NCBI GenBank assembly: GCA_964617665.1 | Contig: CAZUAH010000493.1 | Location: 1-10,455, forward strand | Length of the DNA stretch: 10,455 nucleotides | Direction of reading: 5' to 3' | From: JADHUC01 sp964617665 | Lineage (GTDB): Bacteria; Planctomycetota; Planctomycetia; Pirellulales; Pirellulaceae | Shown: one piece after another, positions 1 to 6,091 of the stretch | How the letters are laid out: every line of letters begins with the position of its first letter | How positions within the stretch are numbered: the first letter of the stretch is position 1 | Position numbers and translations under genes: made by a program | Notes under the pieces: generated by a model | What the model was told of the DNA's origin: nothing | The model's database searches: none | Seen by the model: only the letters and a program-made list of their open reading frames with translations

Positions 1-33
1 AGGTATAATCCATTCCTTGTTCTCGGGAAATAG

Positions 34-444
34 AAATTACGCGCTTCCTTAGAGAAACTGTTGGACGCTGCCAAAGCGGATCCCGAAGGGCTATCGCAAC
101 TGGCCGGCGAATTGTGGTTCGATGAACTCGTTCCAACAAGCATTATGTTCGGAGGTTTGGACCAGCACGCGAGAAGGACAGTCATGCAGGCCGCCTGTGC
201 CGCGTACCTGTTTCGCTTGGAGCACGGCAACTATCCAACGAATATCCAGTCGGTCGTTCCAATGCTAGGCGAGCTTCCTCTCGATCCGTATACCGGTGAG
301 TCACTTCCATGGAAGATGATCGACGGAGACCTCGTCATCTACTCAATACACTTCGATCGCTATGACAATGGTGGCCGCGATGGGCCGGACTTCGTGATTC
401 GTTTCAAAGGCAGTGATCAACCCTCCACTTCAACGGATCGATAG
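34..444 (+). pseudogene. 3' remnant of a planctomycete pseudopilin-like protein
   Basis: The frame is open from 34 to the TAG at 442-444 (136 residues), but an in-frame TAG at 31-33 separates it from anything upstream. The translation has the layout of the C-terminal part of large planctomycete proteins related to type II secretion pseudopilins: a helix ending in an alanine-rich stretch (AACAAYLFRLEHGNYP), then GELPLDPYTGESLPW, then VIYSIHFDRYDNGGRDGPDF. The 'YP...VP...PLDPYTG...YS...DNGG' order is typical of that C-terminal region. There is no N-terminal prepilin signal. A TTG at 61 could in principle start translation, but no Shine-Dalgarno sequence precedes it. I read it as a broken gene or the end of a gene interrupted by a stop or frameshift near the window edge. 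The family assignment is from recalled motif order, so it is moderate. Confidence 0.5.
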
Positions 445-494
445 TCGCACTGCTCATTTCCGCCGCAGTTCTGGCAAAACGCGGTCTCAGACGG

Positions 495-896
495 ATGAAT
501 CGCGTGGGTGGAACGTATCCTGACATGGTCAACTTCGGCCCGCGCGACACCGTGCCGGACGAATTTAGGGATCGCAAGTTCTATCAACACAATCCCAACG
601 TCACGCTGATGCGGACGAACGTCGACGAGAGTGCCAAACTGGGCGAAGTAATCGGCCGCAAGGTCGCCGCATCAACAGGACCTGCCGCCCTGATGCTACC
701 CCTGCAAGGCGTATCTGCCATCGACCACTCCGGACAAGCATTCGACGATCCGGAAGCGCGCGAGGCCCTTTACGGCGCTATTCGCGAGAATCACGGGACC
801 GTCGCGTTAGTCGAAATAGACCAACACATCAATGATCCCGATTTCGCGGATGCGGCCGCGAAGAAGTTGCTCGAATTGATGCAGCAGATTGGATGA
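495..896 (+). pseudogene. C-terminal remnant of a Tm-1-like (UPF0261) protein
   Basis: The 133-residue translation matches the end of Tm-1-like ATP-binding (UPF0261) proteins: PDMVNFGPRDTVPDEFRDR, FYQHNPNVTLMRT, LMLPLQGVSAIDHSGQAFDD and LVEIDQHINDPDFADAA. Full members are about 400 residues with an N-terminal nucleotide-binding half, so roughly the first two thirds are missing here. The frame stays open back to 417, and residues just before 495 (AAVLAKRGLRR) may be a diverged continuation. The ATG at 495 has no ribosome binding site and lies inside the conserved domain, so it is probably not a true start. The fragment follows another 3' remnant by about 50 bases, which suggests a deletion-scarred stretch. 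The family identity is strong; the pseudogene call is an inference from length. Confidence 0.75.
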
Positions 897-981
897 CGAA
901 GAAGGCGGTCGTAGATTGGCTTGTCGGCGAGGGAGTAATCCAACTCCGAACCGTTTCCCTGGCGGTCAACGCCGGCCCGGG

Positions 982-1229
982 CTAGGAATCTTCGTCTTTG
1001 CTGTATCCCAGCGACTTGAAGACCATCAGCATTTCTTCGTAGTTGATGAAGCGGCGACGGTGGTGGAGCTTGTATTGGTCGATGGCGGTGGCCACCTCTC
1101 TGGCTTCAGGAGTCAGCTCGCTGTGGCTGTTGGTGAATTGTCGCCGTTCGCGCACAGGGGCAGTCCGGTGGTTGCGTAGTCGCGCCGGTCCACAAATGCG
1201 TTGGAATGATTGGCGGTTAGTGGCGACAT
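982..1229 (-). pseudogene. Small conserved planctomycete-type protein, 82 codons, split by a -1 frameshift
   Basis: On the minus strand an ATG at 1229-1227 follows AGGAG with an 8-base spacer. Frame one reads MSPLTANHSNAFVDRRDY, then ATTGLP, up to a C4 run (plus-strand G4, 1157-1160). The sense then continues in the -1 frame as VRERRQFTNSHSELTPEA, REVATAIDQYKLHHRRRFI and NYEEMLMVFKSLGYSKDEDS to a TAG at 984-982. Adding one C to the run gives a single 82-residue protein of exactly 83 codons including stop. The FVDRR...ERRQF.NSH..L.PEARE...AIDQYKL.HRRRFI...E.L.V.KSLGY pattern is one I recall from small, basic, functionally unknown planctomycete proteins. It has no signal peptide or membrane segment. 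The frameshift could be a real mutation, a sequencing error in a homopolymer, or less likely programmed shifting. The existence of the gene is well supported; its function is unknown. Confidence 0.72.
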
Positions 1230-1358
1230 GCTTGCGGCTCCTAACAAGCGGTGAGTAAGTAAAAACGATGGCCCCATACAGCCACCACGATTAAGCGTAG
1301 GTCACAAGGTAGGGCTCGTCAAAAGCGTCTTGGAATTAGAGCCTGTTGGCGTCCCGTT

Positions 1359-1404
1359 CAAACAGAAAAAGCGGAATATGCCGCAGAATGCGACATGTTC
1401 CGCT
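1359..1404 (-). terminator. Intrinsic terminator for leftward transcription
   Basis: Bases 1370-1380 (AGCGGAATATG) pair with 1394-1404 (CATGTTCCGCT), ten of eleven positions, around a 13-base loop. Read on the minus strand the stem is followed at once by TTTTTCTGTTT, the classic layout of a Rho-independent terminator. The nearest upstream minus-strand gene is the small secreted protein that ends at 1642, so this may end its long 3' leader, or end a separate small transcript. Confidence 0.65.
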
Positions 1405-1446
1405 CGTGAAGTTGCGGTTGGGAGCCATTACGCATCGCGTATCGAC

Positions 1447-1492
1447 CATAACGCTCCGTCGTGACAATGTGACATCACGACGGAGCGTGATG
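1447..1492. repeat. Strong inverted repeat, 14-bp perfect stem
   Basis: ACGCTCCGTCGTGA (1451-1464) is perfectly complementary to TCACGACGGAGCGT (1475-1488) across a 10-base spacer. After one A-G mismatch, three further pairs (CAT at 1447-1449 with ATG at 1490-1492) extend it. No T-run follows on either strand, so it is not a standard intrinsic terminator. It could be an RNA stabilising stem in the 3' region of the 1642-1950 transcript or a dyad for a DNA-binding protein. Confidence 0.6.
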
Positions 1493-1530
1493 ACTACACT
1501 GAAGATCGGTCCGTTGTGATCGGGCGATGC

Positions 1531-1645
1531 CTAGAAGCGGTTTCAGAACCGGGAGGGCGAGGCTCGCGCCGAGCCAAAACCGCTGAAAAATACGGCTCAG
1601 CAGGAGCTTCGCCCTCCCAAGAACGAGTCTTGAAATGCCTTCTAG
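1531..1645. repeat. 115-bp imperfect palindromic element, probable dispersed repeat
   Basis: The inner arms GGGAGGGCGAGGCTCGCG... (1551-1575) and ...AGGAGCTTCGCCCTCCC (1594-1618) match at 21 of 25 positions as inverted repeats around an 18-base spacer. The outer ends repeat the pattern: CTAGAAG at 1531-1537 and CTTCTAG at 1639-1645, each followed inward by a TTTCA/TGAAA pair. GGGAGGGCGA-GCTCC-GC-GAGCC blocks are, as I recall, scattered in many copies in planctomycete genomes. The right outer end contains the TAG stop codon of the secreted-protein gene, so the element sits exactly on its 3' end and may act as a terminator or mRNA 3' cap. It could equally be a small non-autonomous mobile element. 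No target-site duplication is obvious. Confidence 0.6.
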
Positions 1646-1950
1646 TATGCTTCGAAGTAGACGGTGAAGGGATCGATGTAGACGTTCAGGTAGTTCCGTA
1701 CGGAACCATCCGCGCCGATGTATCCCTCCGATACATAATTGCTGAAATAGAGGTCGACACCGAACCAGATCCGCTGGCCTCGGACCTGTTTCGCCTCTTT
1801 CTCGGTCACGATTTGATTCTCTTGGGGTGCCAATTGCTTGAGGGCGGCGGGAAGCTGGTCGGTCGCGGCCTTTTCCTCTGCGCCAACCGTGCCCACACTC
1901 AACATGCAAGTGGCGGCCAGCAGGACTACCAGTACAATCGGAATACGCAT
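1642..1950 (-). CDS. Small secreted protein, aromatic-rich, function unknown
   Basis: The start at 1950 is chosen because AAAGGAG sits 8 bases before this ATG and because the signal peptide begins here; a longer reading from 1995 adds 15 residues with no such support. The 102-residue product has a Sec signal peptide (MRIPIVLVVLLAATCMLSVG, probable cleavage near VGA-EE at residue 24), so it is exported. Residues 25-60 are polar and include ALKQLAPQENQIVTEKEAKQ followed by VRGQ. Residues 61-102 are strongly enriched in Tyr, Phe and Trp in alternating patterns (FGVDLYFSNYV, YLNVYIDPFTVYFEAY), suggesting beta strands. I recognise no family. The gene lies 253 bases after the TPR lipoprotein on the same strand; its stop codon falls inside a palindromic repeat. 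Confidence 0.72.
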   Translation of the reverse strand: MRIPIVLVVLLAATCMLSVGTVGAEEKAATDQLPAALKQLAPQENQIVTEKEAKQVRGQRIWFGVDLYFSNYVSEGYIGADGSVRNYLNVYIDPFTVYFEAY

Positions 1951-1958
1951 GCGCAATG

Positions 1959-1965
1959 CTCCTTT
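1959..1965 (-). promoter_or_regulatory. Ribosome binding site that sets the 1950 start
   Basis: On the minus strand AAAGGAG lies 8 bases before the ATG at 1950-1948. It decides the start of the small secreted protein in favour of the form that begins with the signal peptide. Confidence 0.7.
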
Positions 1966-2178
1966 GGACAGAATACGACAAACTAGACAAAACAAAGGCG
2001 AACGTCACCTTCGCTGAGGTTTCCACACAAGATTAGCAAGCCCCGTGCCAGCTGAGTCGGTTGCCACATGGGTCAACTCGGCAATTCGTCTAAGTGCCTG
2101 CCAGATTCCCCGTTAGCGTCGTGCGCCGGATACGAGGGTGGCTTGGTACCACCGTCTTTGGGCTTCAGATGGTTGAGT

Positions 2179-2217
2179 TTCGGCAACGCGATGTTGCCAA
2201 TAGTCAACGTTGCCGAA
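2179..2217 (-). terminator. Hairpin at the 3' end of the TPR gene, possible terminator
   Basis: TTCGGCAACG (2179-2188) and CGTTGCCGAA (2208-2217) form a perfect 10-bp inverted repeat around 19 bases. It overlaps the last codons and stop of the TPR gene (stop at 2206-2204). No T-run follows on the minus strand, so the terminator call is weak; it may be a processing or stability stem. The remaining bases up to 1951 show nothing else convincing. Confidence 0.4.
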
Positions 2218-3136
2218 TGTCACCATCCGGTCTGGCGTAACGCGGTTGAATGGACTGTAGATGCTGGTCGAGGGCCAAGCTTGGGCCGTGTTCCGGAGAT
2301 TTGGCCAGAGCCGACTCGATGGTTATTCGGGCATTGATCGGGTCGCCCCCCAGCATCTGACACTCGGCCAGATGGAACAGCAGGTCTGGCGATGGTTCGA
2401 AGTGTTTGGCCGCATCGCCCAGCATCTCCACAGCAGCTTCATGGCGTCCAAGCTCTTTCAAGGCGATGCCCTGTAGAAAGAGCACGTCCGGCGGGACCTC
2501 GTCGACCGGGTAGCCATCGGCTAACGACCGCAGCGTGGCCAAGGCACGAGCATGCCGCCCGCGATTGTGATAGGCTTGGGCGATCGCCAATTGCACGCGG
2601 GGGTAGTGCTCCTGGTAGCTGAGCGCCCGATGATAACTGGCCAGAGATTCGTCGTATTGGCCCCTTTGGCTCAGGACATCGCCCCGCAGAGCCCAGGCGG
2701 AAGCCAATTGCCGATTTGCTCGGATCGCCGATTCAGCTTGATTGGCCGCTCGCGGTAAATTTCCCAGGGCCAGATACATGTCGCCAAGTTGTACCAGCAA
2801 CTCCGCATTGCCACCCGACAACCGTACGGCGCGCTCCATATGAGACACGGCTTCGTCGCGTCGCCCCAATTCCCAAAGCGTCTCGGCGTAGTGATACTGA
2901 ATACGCTCGTCCAGCGGGCACATCTCCAGGGCGTTGCCAAACAACTCTTCCGCCTCGGCCAGTTGCCCGCGCTGTGCAGCATCGACTCCGCGCAGCGAAA
3001 ACTGGCGTGCCGTGACCACATCATCGTCGATCCGTTTCTTGGATAGGGAGGTACAGCCACCTGCAGCGCAAAGGGCGATCATCACAGCGCCAGCAAGGAC
3101 GCAATGGGCGGATCGCTTTGACGGGGTACGGAACAT
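2204..3136 (-). CDS. TPR-repeat lipoprotein
   Basis: A 310-residue protein with a lipoprotein signal peptide: basic start (RTPSKRSAH), hydrophobic stretch 12-26 and a lipobox AAGGC with the acylated cysteine at 28. The cysteine is followed by TSLSKKR, so membrane anchoring facing the periplasm is expected. From about residue 43 to 282 it consists of about seven tetratricopeptide repeats, seen as repeated W/Y-x-LG-x8-A-x3-A-P-like units, for example LWELGRRDEAVSHMERAVRL (88-107) and RGDVLSQRGQYDESLASYHR (151-170). TPRs bind protein partners; such lipoproteins often serve in envelope assembly or secretion, but the partner here cannot be named. No clear ribosome binding site precedes the ATG, which is common in planctomycetes. 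It is divergent to the 3373 gene and co-directional with the 1950-1642 gene. Confidence 0.85.
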   Translation of the reverse strand: MFRTPSKRSAHCVLAGAVMIALCAAGGCTSLSKKRIDDDVVTARQFSLRGVDAAQRGQLAEAEELFGNALEMCPLDERIQYHYAETLWELGRRDEAVSHMERAVRLSGGNAELLVQLGDMYLALGNLPRAANQAESAIRANRQLASAWALRGDVLSQRGQYDESLASYHRALSYQEHYPRVQLAIAQAYHNRGRHARALATLRSLADGYPVDEVPPDVLFLQGIALKELGRHEAAVEMLGDAAKHFEPSPDLLFHLAECQMLGGDPINARITIESALAKSPEHGPSLALDQHLQSIQPRYARPDGDIRQR

Positions 3137-3372
3137 GATGGCGGCAACAGTAATCAGTGACGGGCTGGGACGCGTCGATGGTCCGGACGAAATAGGCTAT
3201 GGACGCAACGAGCCCCCGTTTTACGCCAAATTCGGCTACACTACCTTTAGATCGGCCAGACTTGGTCGCAGGCGATATATCAGATGTGCTTTCACGAGAC
3301 AATAACGGTTGCACGCAAGTACAAACCGTGCTAGCAGAGGCGTTTTCAAATCATTACCGCAAGGCGAGGACG

Positions 3373-3798
3373 ATGACCGCGCATTACGAAAATTTCGGAG
3401 TGAGTTTCATGTACCCAGAGAACTGGGAAATCGTTGATGAGGAATCAGACGACTGGCCCCGCGGTGTCTCTGTCCAGAGCCCGGAAGGCGGGTACTGGGA
3501 ATTGAAGATTTACCCCTCGCAGATGGATCTGGATCAACTGAACGACGAAGTGTTAGCGGCCATGCGGCAGGAGTACACCGAGCTGGAATCGGATGCCGTG
3601 AGCGACCATGTCATGGATCTGCCGGCCGTCGGCTACAACCTGACGTTCTTTTGCCTGGACCTCTTGGTGATGTCACAGATACGCAGCTTGCATGTGGACG
3701 GCCAGACATATCTCTTGACGTATCAAGCCGAGAATCGGGAATTTGATCGCGAGAAGCCAGTATTTGACGCAATTACGACAAGTCTGCTAACGGGCTGA
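3373..3798 (+). CDS. PsbP/DUF1795-like small protein
   Basis: A 141-residue protein beginning MTAHYENFGVSFMYPENWEI. A 'Y..FG..F.YP.NW' start followed by a compact alpha/beta domain (VSVQSPEGGYWELKIYP, EVLAAMRQEYTELESD, VGYNLTFFCLDL, SQIRSLHVDGQTYLLTYQAE, FDAITTSLL) is typical of PsbP-like/DUF1795 proteins, many annotated only as hypothetical in planctomycetes. I chose the ATG at 3373 because GGCGAGGA lies just before it and the recognised domain begins at once. The frame is open upstream to 3199, but those 58 residues are low-complexity and look non-coding. No signal peptide is seen, so it is probably cytoplasmic. Function unknown. It converges with the zinc-ribbon gene 64 bases downstream. 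Confidence 0.75.
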   Translation: MTAHYENFGVSFMYPENWEIVDEESDDWPRGVSVQSPEGGYWELKIYPSQMDLDQLNDEVLAAMRQEYTELESDAVSDHVMDLPAVGYNLTFFCLDLLVMSQIRSLHVDGQTYLLTYQAENREFDREKPVFDAITTSLLTG

Positions 3799-3862
3799 AC
3801 AGGACCGGGCGGCCCTTCGCTTGTCGCTTGCATCCGACGTTCACACGTGAATCTTGCACGCG

Positions 3863-4090
3863 CTAGATCGAGGGGGATTCCGTCTGCTCGGATCCCAGCA
3901 GTTCGTCCACGCGTTGCATCAGCGCAAAATGCGAATCACCATAGGACGGGGCGCTGTCCGGATCGCAGGCCTCGAAAACGGCGTGGCAGTGTCGGCACTG
4001 GATTTCCATCCCAAGGTATTCGACACAGACGCGCACTTTGCGCCCACACGTTGGGCACTCTTGGATGAAGAAGGTAGCTCTTGAAGACAT
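3863..4090 (-). CDS. Small zinc-ribbon protein
   Basis: A 75-residue protein with six cysteines, four of them in two CxxC knuckles: CPTC (12-15) and CRHC (32-35), plus C22 and C42. The spacing CxxC-x16-CxxC fits a single zinc ribbon. After it comes an acidic helix (FALMQRVDELLGSEQ). The opening MSSRATFFIQECPTCGRKV resembles small planctomycete zinc-ribbon proteins I recall, of unknown function; many zinc ribbons bind nucleic acid or protein partners. The start is firm: AGGAGGT lies 8 bases before the ATG. A good promoter lies about 70 bases upstream, so the gene is probably monocistronic or starts its own transcript. Confidence 0.8.
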   Translation of the reverse strand: MSSRATFFIQECPTCGRKVRVCVEYLGMEIQCRHCHAVFEACDPDSAPSYGDSHFALMQRVDELLGSEQTESPSI

Positions 4091-4160
4091 GGCGATAACC
4101 TCCTGTTGCCATTTCTCCCGCAGTACGAGACTCCTGCGCGGAAGTATGACGAGGAGTTTA

Positions 4161-4188
4161 AGTGTACTACATCAGCGCATTTTTTCAA
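4161..4188 (-). promoter_or_regulatory. Sigma70-type promoter for the zinc-ribbon gene
   Basis: On the minus strand TTGAAA (4188-4183) is followed after 16 bases by TACACT (4166-4161). Transcription would start near 4155 and give a leader of about 65 bases before the strong ribosome binding site of the 4090 start. The spacing and position fit; there is no experimental support. Confidence 0.45.
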
Positions 4189-4263
4189 GAAAGCTAGCGT
4201 GAGAGCGGAGAACCTGGGACGGGATGCAACTGTTTTTAACCCGTTTGGGGGTGGCGGGCGTGT

Positions 4264-5013
4264 CTATCTGAGTCTTTTGATGGATCTTAGCCCAACCTCT
4301 TCAGATGGCACCTTGGGGAATTGATCTCGGTCTGCCACGGCGACTTCCGCGATTTTGTCGACCACGTCCATGCCCTGGGTGACTTCGCCAAACACGCAGT
4401 AACCGTAGTCGTCGGCGTGGGCTGCACTCTTGTGGTCAAGCGCTGCGTTGTCCGCCAAATTGATGAAGAACTGGCAGTTGGCGCTATCGGCGTTTGTGCG
4501 ATCACGGGCCATGGCGATCGTGCCGCGGAGGTTCTGCAGCCCGTTGTTCGCCTCGTTCGAAATCCCGTCTCGCGGTGTCTTTTGTTGCAGGTCTGCGGTA
4601 TAGCCGCCTGCTATGATCATGAAGTCCTTGTCGACGTAGTGGAAGATCGTGTTGTCGTAGAAACCTTGATCGACATAGTTGAGCAAGAAGTTGTCCACGG
4701 TCATCGGGGCTTTCTCGGCGTTCAGACGAACGTGGATGTTCCCGAACGTGGTCTTGATCACTACCTCCGGAAACTGCCGCGTATCTTCGAGAATGACAGG
4801 TGCCGGAGTATCGCTGGCGACACCAGCCCGAATCTTAACCGGCTGAGTGACTTCGGACGAGGATTCATTTTGTGTGGAGGAGTTGGTGCCCTGCCCTGGT
4901 GCATCGATACTTGCGGACGGGGCTCCGTCGTCAGAACCGCAGCCGGCTGTCACGACCAGTGCTAGCAAGAGGAAGGATAGCGATTTTCTGGCGGATTTCC
5001 GGTTCCAATGCAT
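4264..5013 (-). CDS. Cyclophilin-type peptidyl-prolyl isomerase lipoprotein with altered active site
   Basis: A 249-residue protein. Residues 1-24 are a lipoprotein signal (RKSARKSLSFLLLALVVTAG) with the acylated Cys at 25, then a Ser/Asn/Pro-rich linker to about residue 80. The cyclophilin domain spans about 83-249: VVIKTTFGNIHVRL, APMTVDNFL, GFYDNTIFHYV, LRGTIAMARDRTNADSANC followed by QFFINLADNAALD, and YCVFGEVTQGMDVVDKI. Cyclophilins catalyse cis-trans isomerisation of Xaa-Pro bonds; this one should act outside the inner membrane. The usual catalytic Arg of 'FHR' is Tyr126, and the usual 'FMIQGG' is FMIIAGG (Gln absent at 134), so catalysis may be weak or absent. The start at 5013 is chosen over an ATG 15 bases upstream because GGAGG precedes it with 8-base spacing. 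No partner gene is adjacent. Confidence 0.9.
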   Translation of the reverse strand: MHWNRKSARKSLSFLLLALVVTAGCGSDDGAPSASIDAPGQGTNSSTQNESSSEVTQPVKIRAGVASDTPAPVILEDTRQFPEVVIKTTFGNIHVRLNAEKAPMTVDNFLLNYVDQGFYDNTIFHYVDKDFMIIAGGYTADLQQKTPRDGISNEANNGLQNLRGTIAMARDRTNADSANCQFFINLADNAALDHKSAAHADDYGYCVFGEVTQGMDVVDKIAEVAVADRDQFPKVPSEEVGLRSIKRLR

Positions 5014-5021
5014 CGCAAATG

Positions 5022-5026
5022 CCTCC
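5022..5026 (-). promoter_or_regulatory. Ribosome binding site that sets the 5013 start
   Basis: GGAGG on the minus strand lies 8 bases before the ATG at 5013-5011 and would lie inside the coding sequence if the ATG at 5028 were used. It therefore favours the shorter cyclophilin form, whose lipoprotein signal begins normally. Confidence 0.65.
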
Positions 5027-5028
5027 AT

Positions 5029-5393
5029 GTGTTGTACTCGTTAGCCCACCTGCGCCGGCCAAGCACCGTCACTCATCAACACATCCGCGACGTGTGCGAC
5101 CTGTGGGTGGGAGTTCCCCATCCTACTAAGGAGAGCATATGATGCGTTGATCTGTGATTTAGTGCAACATCGTTTTTCTGGATAATACTCGGCACACTCG
5201 GTGCATTTTGGGATATATTGCGTTTTCGTTCATTCCATGTGGAAGTACGGGCAACTATCCAGGATCGGCGATTGTAGGTGCTGTGGATTTCTGGCTCGGC
5301 GTTAGAGCGCAATCAATGGGTGGCTGGTCTATTCGGCGAAGGACATGATCTCAGTTTCCAGAATTCAAATGTCTGCGAAGGAGGATATGTGAA
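5029..5393. other. Divergent intergenic region without a gene
   Basis: This stretch separates the divergent cyclophilin and coiled-coil genes and must hold both promoters. A possible + strand -10 (GATAAT, 5181-5186) has only a poor -35 partner, and TATATT at 5214-5219 is likewise unsupported. AGGAGAGCATATGATGCGTTGA (from about 5130) gives a ribosome-site-like start of only three codons. I see no convincing ORF, tRNA or strong hairpin. Confidence 0.5.
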
Positions 5394-6017
5394 ATGAACC
5401 CTAAAGGTCGATCGTTCAGAAGTATGTTTGCCATGTTGTTTGTCAGCCTGGTGGGAATCTCGTCGGCAGCCGAGAAACCGGCTACTCCGCCGAAGAAGCC
5501 GAGAATTGACAAGAAGATCCAGGCCGCGCCAAAGAAGCCGTTCATCAACCAGAAGCTGATGGCGGTCGATGAAAACCGACCAAAGAAGAAGATGATGATG
5601 TTGGTAGCGCCGAGAGGACCTATGCCGGCGGCGCAGGGGATCGAAGCAAGATTGCAGCGATTGGAGATGAAGCTTGATGCCGTCATGCGCGAGCTACAGC
5701 AGTTGCGACGGGAATTGCGAACGCGACCTCCCATGCCGGGAATGCTGCCGCCGGGGTCGAAACCAGGCATGCGAGACTATGACGGACCAGACTCGGATGC
5801 GCACGGTTGGCATCCACGCGGGCCACAACACGGCCTAGGTGCCGGCTCGCATCCACCACATCAACCCGGCGGAACCGCAGGACCACCGGCAAAGGACTTC
5901 CGCGGCGGGCAGGGCACACCTTATCCAAAAGGCGGACCGCGCCGGAGTTTCGGTGGCGAATCAAAGCCAGAGACTCCATCCAAGACGAAGAGCACGACTG
6001 GTCGGCCAAAAGCGTGA
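5394..6017 (+). CDS. Secreted Lys/Pro/Gly-rich coiled-coil protein, function unknown
   Basis: A 207-residue protein with a strong ribosome binding site (AAGGAGG, 9-base spacing). Residues 1-25 form a signal peptide (MFAMLFVSLVGISSA, probable cleavage near SSA-AEK), so it is exported. Residues 26-70 are Lys/Pro-rich (PATPPKKPRIDKKI; PKKKMMM). Residues 81-110 have a clear heptad pattern (IEARLQRLEMKLDAVMRELQ, then QLRRELR), predicting a short coiled coil and oligomerisation. Residues 111-207 are low-complexity, rich in Pro, Gly, His and Lys (GWHPRGPQHGLGAGSHPPHQ), and probably disordered. The composition, with His-rich patches and basic tail, could bind polyanions or metal, but this is speculation. 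I recognise no family. The gene converges with the EamA transporter gene 74 bases downstream. Confidence 0.75.
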   Translation: MNPKGRSFRSMFAMLFVSLVGISSAAEKPATPPKKPRIDKKIQAAPKKPFINQKLMAVDENRPKKKMMMLVAPRGPMPAAQGIEARLQRLEMKLDAVMRELQQLRRELRTRPPMPGMLPPGSKPGMRDYDGPDSDAHGWHPRGPQHGLGAGSHPPHQPGGTAGPPAKDFRGGQGTPYPKGGPRRSFGGESKPETPSKTKSTTGRPKA

Positions 6018-6091
6018 CGCATGTGAAAATGCGTGCGTGCGGAGTTGCGTCGTTGATGGTCAGATACTCATCGACCGACGAGAAAATGCGC

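Noticed and set aside
1475..2026. 183-residue minus-strand open frame overlapping the secreted-protein gene
   Set aside because: Its translation is Arg/Ser/His-rich and unfamiliar, it runs through the palindromic repeat, and the other frame has a signal peptide and a ribosome binding site.
3199..3372. Upstream extension of the PsbP-like protein to an ATG at 3199
   Set aside because: The 58 extra residues have no domain or signal character; the ATG at 3373 has a GGCGAGGA site and starts the recognised domain.
4321..4965. 214-residue plus-strand open frame
   Set aside because: It is antisense to the cyclophilin gene, whose domain motifs are unmistakable; the antisense translation shows no domain.
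5013..5028. Cyclophilin start at the ATG at 5028
   Set aside because: The GGAGG site lies after this ATG and at correct distance from the ATG at 5013.
5130..5151. AGGAG followed by ATGATGCGTTGA, a ribosome-site-like start
   Set aside because: It encodes only three codons, and no attenuator-like stem follows it.
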